Origin: Candidatus Minthenecus merdequi
GTDB taxonomy: Bacteria > Bacteroidota > Bacteroidia > Bacteroidales > Paludibacteraceae
Direction: 5' to 3'
Length of the DNA: 16,650 nucleotides
Assembly (NCBI GenBank): GCA_018064385.1
Contig: JAGHVI010000179.1
Span: forward strand, 1 to 16,650
Position numbers and translations under genes: made by a program. Below are positions 7,964-15,445 of this stretch, one piece after another (position 1 is the stretch's first letter; each line of letters begins with the position of its first letter). The notes below the pieces were generated by a model. It was not told the origin of the DNA and ran no database searches. It saw nothing but the letters and a program-made list of their open reading frames with translations.

Positions 7964-10078
7964 ATGGAAAGAATAGAGTTGAAAAACACGCAACGCTATG
8001 CGTTATACACTGTGTTGTACATACTTACAGTGATAGGTGTGTTTTTGATGTTGCCAAGTAACACAACGGTTGACCAATATTATGAAGTAGGAAAACCGTG
8101 GGATTACGACGCATTGAGGGCACCAATGGACTTTCCAATATACAAATCAGCAGAAAAAATAGGACGGGAGAGAGATTCTCTGATGAAATTTTTGGCACCT
8201 TATTTGGAGACTGACACTGCAGAAATGGAGGCTGCTATAAATTCCCTTCAGATTCTTTCGACAGAAGGAACAAACGAACGAGCATATCGAGACCTGATGT
8301 TGATAATGCAGAAAGTCTATATGGACGGTGTGATTTCGGTGGAGGACAAAGAGTGGTTTGTGTCAACAGGTATCACGACAGTAAACGTAATAAATCCCGA
8401 CCTAAGCATAAGAGAGGTTTCAGTGTCAACGCTGAACACTGTGTCTCAAGTGTATAACAAACTGAATAGTGCATTGCAGAGTTTGGGTTACGACGAAGCC
8501 ACAATCAAAGAACTCAGAATTTCGCGGTTCATCTCAATAAACCTGACAATAGATAAAGCAAAGACGGAAATAGCAAGAAAGGAGTTGTTATCGACAGTTT
8601 TGCCAACATCAGGTATGGTTGTCAAAGGAGAGAAAATCATCGATAAAGGAGAGATTGTCACAGACAAGAAAGCTCAGATACTTTATTCACTGAAGAAAAT
8701 GAGTGCAGAGGAGAAATTGGACAACAAGACAACTTTATGGACAATATTCGCAGACATTTTGTTGTTGACATTGTTTTATGGTCTGCTGTGGGGTTATTTA
8801 GTGCTGTTCCGTATCAAGATATTCAAGAGCGCACGCGAGACATTGTTCTTGATGCTGTCAAGCGTGATGATGATAGGTCTGTTTTCGTTTGTAGTTGTTC
8901 ATTTGGGATATAAGGAGTATATAGTGCCAATGGCAATGTTGCCATTAGTAGTGCGCGTATTTTTCGATTCGAGAACAGCACTTTATGTTCATATCGTAAC
9001 GATTCTGGCAGCGTCACTGTTTGTCAACAATCCATCCGAGTTCTTGATATTAGAGCTAATAGCAGGTATGGTTTCAGTGCTGAGTCTGAAGGATATAAAC
9101 AACCGCAAGCAATTGATGAGAGCTGCGCTGTTGGTGTTTATTATGTACATGGTAATGTATATATGTCTGAGGTTGTCAGTTGGCTTAAAACTGAACGAAA
9201 TAGATTGGTACACCACAGGAACATTCCTGATTAACGCTATATGTCTGTTGCTTACGTATGGTGTAATCTACCTGATTGAAAAGACATTTGGCTTTATCAG
9301 CGATGTATCTTTGGTTGAGTTGGCAAATGTGAACAATCCACTCATAACACAGTTCGCAAACAAATGCCCAGGGACATTCCAACATGTACTGCAAGTCAGC
9401 AATCTGGCGACGCACGTTGCATCGAAGGTCGGTGCCAACCCACTGCTGGTTCGAGCAGGCGCAATGTACCACGACATTGGAAAGATGAACAACCCAATGG
9501 TTTTTACCGAAAACCGTTCGGGAGGGATAAACCCATTAGCAGAATTGTCTCTTATTGAGTCGTCTGACGTTATAATAAGGCATGTGGAAGATGGTGTGAA
9601 GATAGCAAAGAAACACAATCTGCCATTCCCAATCATCGAGTTCATTCTGACACACCACGGAACTTCCAAGACCAGATTTTTTTACAATCAGTGGATAAAT
9701 GAACACCCTAACGAGGAGCCGCCTATTGGCAAATTCACATACAAAGGACCAAAACCTAGAACAAAAGAGACGATTATATTAATGATGGCTGACTCGATTG
9801 AGGCAGCTTCACGTTCGCTGAAAGAATATAACGAAGAGACCATCGATAAACTGGTAGAAAACATAGTTAACTCGCAGATAATGGATGGTCAGTTCAGTGA
9901 TGCTCCTATCTCGTTCCGTGATGTTCAAATTGCTAAAAACTCGTTCAAGGAAGAGATTCTGAATATATACCACAACCGCATATCATACCCAGAAATAAAA
10001 GATGGAAAGGAAAAAACTCCAATGCAATTGGCTAAAGAAATAAACATCTCATTCCCTCGCAGGTTTACTAAACGATGA
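7964..10078 (+). CDS. 7TM-HD (PgpH-type) cyclic dinucleotide phosphodiesterase
   Basis: This 704-residue inner-membrane protein is of the 7TM receptor with intracellular HD hydrolase family. The layout is a first TM helix (~14-30), a large extracytoplasmic 7TMR-HDED domain (~35-255), a multi-TM bundle (~258-440), and a cytoplasmic HD domain (~460-670). Putative metal ligands are all present: His474 (TFQHVLQ), His503-Asp504 (YHDIGK), His540 (IIRHVEDG), His564-His565 (ILTHHGT) and Asp610 (MMADSIEAASR). In Listeria PgpH, this family hydrolyses c-di-AMP; the ligand spacing here agrees with that, as I remember it. Substrate is therefore inferred as c-di-AMP. The start is placed at ATG 7964 because an in-frame TTG at 7922 lies within the promoter. 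It ends in an ATGA overlap with the GldG-like gene and appears to head a seven-gene operon. Confidence 0.92.
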   Translation: MERIELKNTQRYALYTVLYILTVIGVFLMLPSNTTVDQYYEVGKPWDYDALRAPMDFPIYKSAEKIGRERDSLMKFLAPYLETDTAEMEAAINSLQILSTEGTNERAYRDLMLIMQKVYMDGVISVEDKEWFVSTGITTVNVINPDLSIREVSVSTLNTVSQVYNKLNSALQSLGYDEATIKELRISRFISINLTIDKAKTEIARKELLSTVLPTSGMVVKGEKIIDKGEIVTDKKAQILYSLKKMSAEEKLDNKTTLWTIFADILLLTLFYGLLWGYLVLFRIKIFKSARETLFLMLSSVMMIGLFSFVVVHLGYKEYIVPMAMLPLVVRVFFDSRTALYVHIVTILAASLFVNNPSEFLILELIAGMVSVLSLKDINNRKQLMRAALLVFIMYMVMYICLRLSVGLKLNEIDWYTTGTFLINAICLLLTYGVIYLIEKTFGFISDVSLVELANVNNPLITQFANKCPGTFQHVLQVSNLATHVASKVGANPLLVRAGAMYHDIGKMNNPMVFTENRSGGINPLAELSLIESSDVIIRHVEDGVKIAKKHNLPFPIIEFILTHHGTSKTRFFYNQWINEHPNEEPPIGKFTYKGPKPRTKETIILMMADSIEAASRSLKEYNEETIDKLVENIVNSQIMDGQFSDAPISFRDVQIAKNSFKEEILNIYHNRISYPEIKDGKEKTPMQLAKEINISFPRRFTKR

Positions 10079-11745
10079 AAAACAACTTTATTATTACAGT
10101 CATAGTGTTGGTGGCAATTTGGCTTGCTGCCACAAGGGTAGCTTTCTTCCGCATAGACCTGACGGAGGAGAAAAGGTATAGCATATCAGATGCCGCAGAG
10201 AAACAATTGATGGCAATGAAAGAACCTCTGACACTGAAATTGTACCTGACGGGAAATCTTGATGCTAATATGGCAAGACTGAAAAGCGAGGTGACAGACC
10301 TTGTGACAGAGATGAATATGGTTGCTGCAGAAAGGATAGAAATTGAGGAGATTGACCCTTCCGAAGCAACAGACGAGGAGGAGAGAATGGCAAATTACAG
10401 AGAACTTGAGGCACGAGGAATTCACGGTCTTTCGGTGAGTGACCGCTCAAGGTCGGGACAGGTGACAGAGTCGGTGATTTTTCCTTGGGCAGAACTTTGT
10501 TCGCAGAGAGACACAATGGTCATCTGCCTGATGAACCCAGGGGCATCGTCAACAGGTGAAATGTCAGTCAATACGGCAGTCGGAGATGTGGAATTTCAGA
10601 TAATAGATGCCGTCAGAGTACTGAACCACGCAACATTGAAGAAAATAGCCTTTATTGAGGGACACGATGAATTGCCTGAACCTATGACTTTCGACATAAG
10701 CGATGCCCTAAGCCGTTATTTTCAGGTAGATAGAGGCGTGATAGGCACCGACCCTACAATTTTGAATCCATATTCAGCTATAATCATCGCTAAACCAAAG
10801 AAACCATATTCCGAAACAGACAAATTCATAATAGACCAATACATAATGCGAGGGGGTAGAGTTCTTTGGCTGATTGATGGCGTTGTGCTTTCGGACTCTT
10901 TGCTTTCAACGGGTGGAATGACACCATTGTTGGCAAACGATGTGAATTTGAACGACCAACTGTTCAGATATGGTGCAAGAATAACCTCTACATTGGTTGA
11001 AGATATGCAGTGCACATATATGCCTGTTAATATGGCAGGTCACGGTGAAAAACCACGCTTCGAGCCAATACCTTGGACTTTTTCGCCACTGTTGCAACTA
11101 TCTCCACTCCACCCTATCACAAAAACACTGACTGACGTAAAGGTTGACTACGCATCAGGCATTGAAATGGTCGGTGATACTGCAGGTATCAAGAAAGAGG
11201 TACTGATGGTGACAAGCAATGCGTCACACGTAACAGGTGCACCAGCCGAAATTGACATAATGAAGGCTATGAAGGTTGAACCACAGGATTACTTTATCCA
11301 CTCGTTCGTACCGATAGGCATTGCTATGGAGGGAAAGTTCACATCAATATATTCACATAGAATGCCACCTAAAGGAATAACCGCAGACGTAAAAGAGACT
11401 TCAGAATTTACGCGGATGATTGTGGTAGCAGATGGTGATATATTGAAGAACGACATACAGCGTACACAACAGGGAATGATGTATCTGCCTGTAGGTTTTG
11501 ACCGTGTCACACAACGTCAACACGGCAACAGAGACTTCATTGTCAATGCATTACTCTATCTTACCGACGACGAGGGTATTATGCAACTGCGCCGTCGCCA
11601 AATGCCAATAAGAATGCTCAATCGAGTGTCTGTGGAACAAGGGTACACTTCGACAGCAACATTGAACGTGTTGCTTCCAGTAGCTATATTGGCAATAATA
11701 GGTTTCATTTTCATAATGCTATACAAGAGACGCTATGCACAGTAA
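10075..11745 (+). CDS. GldG-like ABC-associated auxiliary protein
   Basis: This 556-residue protein has an N-terminal TM anchor (~6-24), a large extracytoplasmic domain and a C-terminal TM helix (~526-548) followed by a basic tail. The segment FRIDLTEEKRYSISDAAEKQL (25-45) is the conserved entry of the ABC_transp_aux / GldG family, and ALSRYFQVDRGV plus MRGGRVLWLIDG fit the DUF4350-like central part. In Flavobacterium, GldG works with the permease GldF and ATPase GldA in gliding and type IX secretion-associated functions. Neither an ABC-2 permease nor an ATPase is encoded in this window, so gliding is not implied; GldG-like proteins are also common in non-gliding Bacteroidales. Start and stop overlap the neighbours (4 nt upstream, 11 nt downstream), supporting co-translation. 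No gene symbol is assigned because the complex cannot be shown. Confidence 0.82.
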   Translation: MKNNFIITVIVLVAIWLAATRVAFFRIDLTEEKRYSISDAAEKQLMAMKEPLTLKLYLTGNLDANMARLKSEVTDLVTEMNMVAAERIEIEEIDPSEATDEEERMANYRELEARGIHGLSVSDRSRSGQVTESVIFPWAELCSQRDTMVICLMNPGASSTGEMSVNTAVGDVEFQIIDAVRVLNHATLKKIAFIEGHDELPEPMTFDISDALSRYFQVDRGVIGTDPTILNPYSAIIIAKPKKPYSETDKFIIDQYIMRGGRVLWLIDGVVLSDSLLSTGGMTPLLANDVNLNDQLFRYGARITSTLVEDMQCTYMPVNMAGHGEKPRFEPIPWTFSPLLQLSPLHPITKTLTDVKVDYASGIEMVGDTAGIKKEVLMVTSNASHVTGAPAEIDIMKAMKVEPQDYFIHSFVPIGIAMEGKFTSIYSHRMPPKGITADVKETSEFTRMIVVADGDILKNDIQRTQQGMMYLPVGFDRVTQRQHGNRDFIVNALLYLTDDEGIMQLRRRQMPIRMLNRVSVEQGYTSTATLNVLLPVAILAIIGFIFIMLYKRRYAQ

Positions 11746-12322
11746 CTTGATATATAACTGCGGGAATCTGTTCAAACTATCTAAGAAACATCTGATAAAC
11801 CCTGCAGGTTCAATGAGCGCAGAGTCACTGAAGGAGAACTTCGGTAAATGTCAGGCATGGTCGCAATTCATTGCTCCAATCTCCGTCACTTTGGGGGTAG
11901 CATCATTTTTTTCCTCATTACTCTGGAACAGCGAGTGCGGTTTAGACTCGGCTGTTTATAATATGATGACATCAGCAACGTCTCCTATAATGATATATTA
12001 TGTTGTAAACATGCTGTCACGCAAAATATTCGTCAAGTTTGAAATAAACGAAGGGATAGAAGAAAAAGCACAGGTTGTCACACTTCAACTGATGTTGTTG
12101 TACTTTGTCGTGACATTTTTGTGCACCATACTGCCAGGGGCGAAATTAATGTCATGCCTTTATGTCTATTCTTTTTATATGTTGTGGCAAATGGCAGGAG
12201 AATACCTTGAAATTTCAGATGAACGACGCATATCATTTATGCTTATTGAGATGGCATTATGCGCAGCAACCATATTGTTCATCTCGCTAGTTATCAATTT
12301 CATAACATCAGAACACCCTTGA
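11735..12322 (+). CDS. Yip1-like polytopic membrane protein
   Basis: This 195-residue protein has a ~40-residue hydrophilic N-terminus and about five TM helices (approx. 42-64, 72-95, 112-133, 136-158, 164-190). The arrangement, and the segment YVYSFYMLWQMAGEYLEI ahead of the last helix, resemble the bacterial Yip1-family proteins of Bacteroidota. That resemblance is from memory and is not decisive. No catalytic motif is visible and the function of bacterial Yip1 proteins is unknown. The ATG at 11735 overlaps the end of the GldG-like gene by 11 nt; a second in-frame ATG at 11813 (Met27) would remove the hydrophilic part, but the longer form keeps the expected pre-helix region. Only 2 nt separate its stop from the next gene. 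Confidence 0.65.
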   Translation: MHSNLIYNCGNLFKLSKKHLINPAGSMSAESLKENFGKCQAWSQFIAPISVTLGVASFFSSLLWNSECGLDSAVYNMMTSATSPIMIYYVVNMLSRKIFVKFEINEGIEEKAQVVTLQLMLLYFVVTFLCTILPGAKLMSCLYVYSFYMLWQMAGEYLEISDERRISFMLIEMALCAATILFISLVINFITSEHP

Positions 12323-12324
12323 TT

Positions 12325-12846
12325 ATGAAAAGAATTCATTATATAATTTTAATTGCAATTTTGCTGGTATCTGGAGGTTGCACAAAACATTTTGTAACTT
12401 GGCAGGACTATAATGACGCATGGTATGACAACTATGCAAAAAAAGAGTTTGGCAACGATACTGACATTGTAAGGACTGTAGTATTTCCGACAGGAGTACT
12501 GGCAGAGGTGTATCACGACGGTTATGGTGCATATCCAAAACGTACAAAAGACCCAGTGCGCGGTACTTCAAGTTTGGTAAACCTCACTTTGGAAGGATAC
12601 TTGGTGGATGGAACTAATTTCTTGATACGAGGGACTTCTGCCTACTATGTTTCGGATCTTATTGCAGGATTGCAGGAAGCTATTTGTTCAATGCGTCAAG
12701 GTTCTCACTGGAAGGTATATGTACCATATTCGGAAGGTTATGGAGCTGACGGAACGACAGAAGGACTGACCAACGGCAACTTCAGTGTGCCACCATATAG
12801 TGTACTAATTTTTGATATAGATTTGCTTGATGTCACGAATTATTAA
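12325..12846 (+). CDS. FKBP-fold lipoprotein, probably catalytically degenerate
   Basis: This 173-residue exported lipoprotein has a short signal peptide ending LVSGGC (Cys19 as candidate lipid site, an imperfect lipobox) and an FKBP-type domain from about residue 75 to the end. The fold is recognisable by GYLVDGTNF (91-99), LIAGLQEAICSMRQGSHWKVYVP (112-134), EGYGADG (137-143) and VPPYSVLIFDIDLLDV (155-170). Against human FKBP12, the substrate-pocket residues Tyr26, Asp37 and Trp59 align with Leu89, Leu100 and Leu116, while Tyr82 and Phe99 are kept (Tyr139, Phe163). Leu at the Trp59 position may be tolerated in some bacterial FKBPs, but losing Tyr26 and Asp37 as well suggests weak or no prolyl isomerase activity, leaving a chaperone or scaffold role. 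The start is placed at ATG 12325 because it creates the signal peptide; an in-frame ATG at 12259 lies deep inside the preceding gene. Confidence 0.78.
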   Translation: MKRIHYIILIAILLVSGGCTKHFVTWQDYNDAWYDNYAKKEFGNDTDIVRTVVFPTGVLAEVYHDGYGAYPKRTKDPVRGTSSLVNLTLEGYLVDGTNFLIRGTSAYYVSDLIAGLQEAICSMRQGSHWKVYVPYSEGYGADGTTEGLTNGNFSVPPYSVLIFDIDLLDVTNY

Positions 12847-14053
12847 CATAACCATAATGTTTATATGCGCATTGACGGCTTTCGGAGCACCGCTCGAGCC
12901 AGCTGATGTGCGTAACATACAGGTAGAGGACAAAAACTGCTTTGTCAGCGACATGAGCGGTGTTTTCACACCCAAGGAGCTGAGTGCTCTTGACCAAAAG
13001 TGTGCAGCACTACGTAAAGATGTAGGTGTTGAGTTTGCCATAGTTGTAGTTGACGAGATTGAAGGCGATGATGAATATGAGTTCGCTTACGAATTGTTCA
13101 ATCTATGGCACATAGGCGACAAGAGAAACAATAGCGGTGTGCTGTGGTTGTACGTCACATCGTTGAGGGCAATGAAAATAGAAACAGGTGTAGGTATCGA
13201 GGGTTTGCTACCAGACGGATTTCTGAAACGAATGCTGGAAGAAGATGTTTTCCCTTTGATGAAAAAAGACGAGACATATATGGCTTTCGATAAGGGGCTT
13301 GATATGATTATAGAAAGAGTTACATCGGACGAGGCACGCGAAGAATTGGTTATGCAGGAGGTTGATAAAAGCACTTATTGGTTTGATGTCCTGGCAATAT
13401 ACCTCATTATTGCATTTATTGTGATGATTGTCATCGCTGTTTTCTTCTATGTAGAGTGGCAAACTCTGAAAGGAACGAACAACGTAAAATATTCAAAATT
13501 AAGCGGCATTTCGGCATTTACTACAATCACTGCCTTTGTATTCCCTATACCAATACTGTTTTTATTTATGTATGTGCGAAAATGCCGCAGGTCGTTGCGC
13601 TATATGCCTATGAAATGTCCTAAGTGCGGAAGCAGTATGAAAGTGCTGAGCGAGGAAGAAGAGGATGTTTATCTGAACCAGACACAACAGGCAGAGGAAA
13701 GAGTACATACGAGGGATTACGACGTTTGGCTGTGCCCTAATTGCGGCTCAAAATCTGTTTTAGAATACCAGGAATATGCCTCGACTCTATACAAAAGGTG
13801 TCCACAATGCGGTGGGCATACATACAAGAAAGTGTCAGAGAAAATAGTCGTTCCACCAACTCCTCTCACACCCGGACGAGGAGAAAGGATTTACAAGTGC
13901 GCTGCTTGTGGATGCACTCACTGCATCACGTTCAAGATACCACCTGTACCAATAGTAATAGGAGGTGGCAATGGACATGGAGGTGGAGGATTCTCGGGCG
14001 GAGGATTTGGCGGAGGATTCTCAGGCGGCGGAGGTGCTGGAGGAAGATTCTGA
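12830..14053 (+). CDS. TPM-domain protein with zinc-ribbon-like segments and Gly-rich tail
   Basis: This 407-residue protein begins with a signal peptide (MSRIINITIM through AFG|AP), then a TPM domain (~35-165) with FVSDMSGVFTPKELSALDQ, VEFAIVVVDEI and the typical METGVGIEG-like segment (here IETGVGIEGLLPDG). Two TM helices follow (~184-208 and ~225-249). The cytoplasmic part has four CxxC pairs: Cys263/266, Cys302/305, Cys324/327 and Cys357/360, plus Cys362/365. These would make about two zinc-ribbon units, and the chain then ends in a Gly-rich run typical of YgcG-like proteins. TPM proteins are often paired with LemA, as here (24 nt downstream). The zinc-ribbon region is an addition to the usual TM-Gly tail layout. 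The ATG at 12830 is preferred over the adjacent TTG at 12827; it overlaps the FKBP gene by 17 nt. Enzymatic activity is unproven. Confidence 0.85.
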   Translation: MSRIINITIMFICALTAFGAPLEPADVRNIQVEDKNCFVSDMSGVFTPKELSALDQKCAALRKDVGVEFAIVVVDEIEGDDEYEFAYELFNLWHIGDKRNNSGVLWLYVTSLRAMKIETGVGIEGLLPDGFLKRMLEEDVFPLMKKDETYMAFDKGLDMIIERVTSDEAREELVMQEVDKSTYWFDVLAIYLIIAFIVMIVIAVFFYVEWQTLKGTNNVKYSKLSGISAFTTITAFVFPIPILFLFMYVRKCRRSLRYMPMKCPKCGSSMKVLSEEEEDVYLNQTQQAEERVHTRDYDVWLCPNCGSKSVLEYQEYASTLYKRCPQCGGHTYKKVSEKIVVPPTPLTPGRGERIYKCAACGCTHCITFKIPPVPIVIGGGNGHGGGGFSGGGFGGGFSGGGGAGGRF

Positions 14054-14077
14054 ATAACTATTATATACATAAAGAAT

Positions 14078-14668
14078 ATGAAAAAGCAAACACTCTTTTT
14101 AATCGTTGTTATTGGTCTCATCGCCATTATAGGTTTATGGCTGGCAAAATCTTACAACACAATGGTAGCCTTGCAAGAAGAGGTTACAACCAAATGGTCA
14201 AACGTAGAGAGCCAGTATCAGCGTCGTTCTGACCTTATACCGAACCTTGTGGCAACAGTCAAAGGCTATGCAACGCACGAAAGCGAGACATTGGAAGGTG
14301 TAATCGCAGCACGGGCAAAGGCTACATCAATCACCATTGACCCTTCGAACTGCACACCTGAACAATTGGCAGAATACCAGAAGGCACAAGGCGAACTGGG
14401 GTCTGCTCTCGGACGACTTATGGCAATATCGGAGAATTATCCAGACTTGAAAGCAAACACAAACTTCTTGGAACTTCAGGAACAACTGGAAGGAACAGAG
14501 AACCGCATTCAGGTGTCACGACGCGAATACAACGAGACCGTACAGGTTTATAATACAAAGATACGCCAATTTCCTGGCAACATCGTTGCATCCATGTTCG
14601 ATTTCGCTCAAATGAATAAGTTTGAAGCAGACGAAGTTGCAAAACAAGCTCCTAAAGTCGAATTCTAA
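14078..14668 (+). CDS. LemA family membrane protein
   Basis: This 196-residue protein has a single N-terminal TM helix (~5-23) and a long helical domain. LemA hallmarks are clear: TKWSNVESQYQRRSDLIPNL (38-57), ATVKGYATHESETL (59-72), then LKANTNFLELQEQLEGTENR (124-143) and YNTKIRQFPGN (158-168). Length is normal for the family. LemA proteins are widespread, and in several bacteria they sit beside TPM-domain genes, but no molecular function is established. Here the TPM gene lies just upstream and an outer-membrane barrel gene follows 5 nt downstream, so these three are probably cotranscribed. With one TM near the N-terminus, the helical domain is predicted to face the periplasm or cytoplasm depending on topology, which the sequence does not settle. 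Confidence 0.95.
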   Translation: MKKQTLFLIVVIGLIAIIGLWLAKSYNTMVALQEEVTTKWSNVESQYQRRSDLIPNLVATVKGYATHESETLEGVIAARAKATSITIDPSNCTPEQLAEYQKAQGELGSALGRLMAISENYPDLKANTNFLELQEQLEGTENRIQVSRREYNETVQVYNTKIRQFPGNIVASMFDFAQMNKFEADEVAKQAPKVEF

Positions 14669-14673
14669 TACTA

Positions 14674-15366
14674 ATGAAACGTAACATAATAATAGTTTGC
14701 CTTACTCTTTTAGCATTCTCTGCATCAGCGCAGAAACTGGGTTTGGTCGCAGGTCCATCAATGGATTATGGATTGATAGAAATCACCGAAAGCGATGCAT
14801 ATATTACCCCATCGGTGGGAGCAGGACTGCATGTCGGAGCACATTTCGAGATGGATGTCACAAATCGCTGGGGATTTGATGCTCAAATCACATACCAGTT
14901 GAGGAATATGTACTGGAAGGTTGGTTATCCTTCACAAGGTGTAGTCGATAGTAAATTTCACCGCCAAACAGGGTATCTTGATGTGCCTTTCCATTTTTAT
15001 GTCAACTTCCCTTTGAAAAAGGGTTTTGTGCTGAACTTGTTCGCAGGTCCTGTTTTCACCTGCGGTTTGCATGGTCATGATTGGGCATGGGAAGATACCG
15101 AATTAAAAAAACCAGTTACAGAGTTGAAAGATAAAATGTTCGACAAAAAAGATGGACGTATGTATCGTTGTGAGTTTGCTCTTGAACTTGGTTTTGCCTT
15201 GAAGTGGAAAAATTATCAAGGTCGCATTTCATACCAACATTCGGTAAACAATGACAACAACGGCTACAAATACACATTAGGGGGATATTCGAGTTACGAT
15301 GCTCCATATATGACAAGTGGTCAATTTAAGTTGTCATTTGCTTACGTTTTCGACTTAAGAAAATAA
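14674..15366 (+). CDS. Outer-membrane beta-barrel protein (PorT-like fold)
   Basis: This 230-residue exported protein has a typical signal peptide (cleavage after SASA, residue 19) and an alternating-hydrophobicity beta-barrel pattern. Features include GLVAGPSMDYG at the mature N-terminus, FDAQITYQLRNMYWKVG (68-84), YLDVPFHFYVNFPL and FVLNLFAGPVFTCG in the middle, and a terminal strand QFKLSFAYVFDL ending close to the C-terminus. This fits the outer-membrane beta-barrel family common in Bacteroidota (about eight strands). Similar proteins range from PorT homologues to uncharacterised porin-like barrels; there is no evidence here for a type IX secretion role. It is the last gene of the envelope operon, 5 nt after lemA, and no strong terminator is visible before the promoter of fba. 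Confidence 0.82.
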   Translation: MKRNIIIVCLTLLAFSASAQKLGLVAGPSMDYGLIEITESDAYITPSVGAGLHVGAHFEMDVTNRWGFDAQITYQLRNMYWKVGYPSQGVVDSKFHRQTGYLDVPFHFYVNFPLKKGFVLNLFAGPVFTCGLHGHDWAWEDTELKKPVTELKDKMFDKKDGRMYRCEFALELGFALKWKNYQGRISYQHSVNNDNNGYKYTLGGYSSYDAPYMTSGQFKLSFAYVFDLRK

Positions 15367-15379
15367 AATTCAGAAATAC

Positions 15380-15410
15380 TTGTTTATTTGTAAAAAAATA
15401 CGTACCTTTG
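15380..15410 (+). promoter_or_regulatory. Promoter of fba
   Basis: TTG at 15380-15382, a 20-nt spacer, then TACCTTTG at 15403-15410 match the Bacteroidota -33/-7 pattern. The -7 element is followed by CAAAATTG, and the predicted start is near 15417, giving an A/T-rich leader of about 29 nt with no Shine-Dalgarno motif before the ATG at 15446. This is the best-defined promoter of the window and fits a highly expressed glycolytic gene. Confidence 0.82.
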
Positions 15411-15445
15411 CAAAATTGATAGTAGAAATATAAAAATATATTATT

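Noticed and set aside
10075..11745. Evidence of gliding motility or type IX secretion
   Set aside because: Only a GldG-like protein and a generic barrel are present; no gldF, gldA, porin-type secretion core or C-terminal T9SS sorting domain was seen in the window.
12259..12324. Upstream in-frame start for the FKBP lipoprotein
   Set aside because: It would add 22 residues encoded inside the Yip1-like gene and bury the signal peptide; ATG 12325 gives a standard lipoprotein leader.
13918..14127. Minus-strand proline-rich open frame
   Set aside because: It is the reverse complement of the Gly-rich tail codons of the TPM protein, a composition artefact.
13741..14232. Plus-strand open frame of 163 codons across the TPM/lemA junction
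   Set aside because: Its translation is an Arg/Trp-rich out-of-frame reading of the zinc-ribbon and Gly-rich coding sequence; both real genes are clearly recognisable in other frames.
15367..15402. Terminator after the outer-membrane barrel gene
   Set aside because: Only a 5-bp A/T-only dyad (AAATA/TATTT) is present with no following T run, so it is too weak to call.
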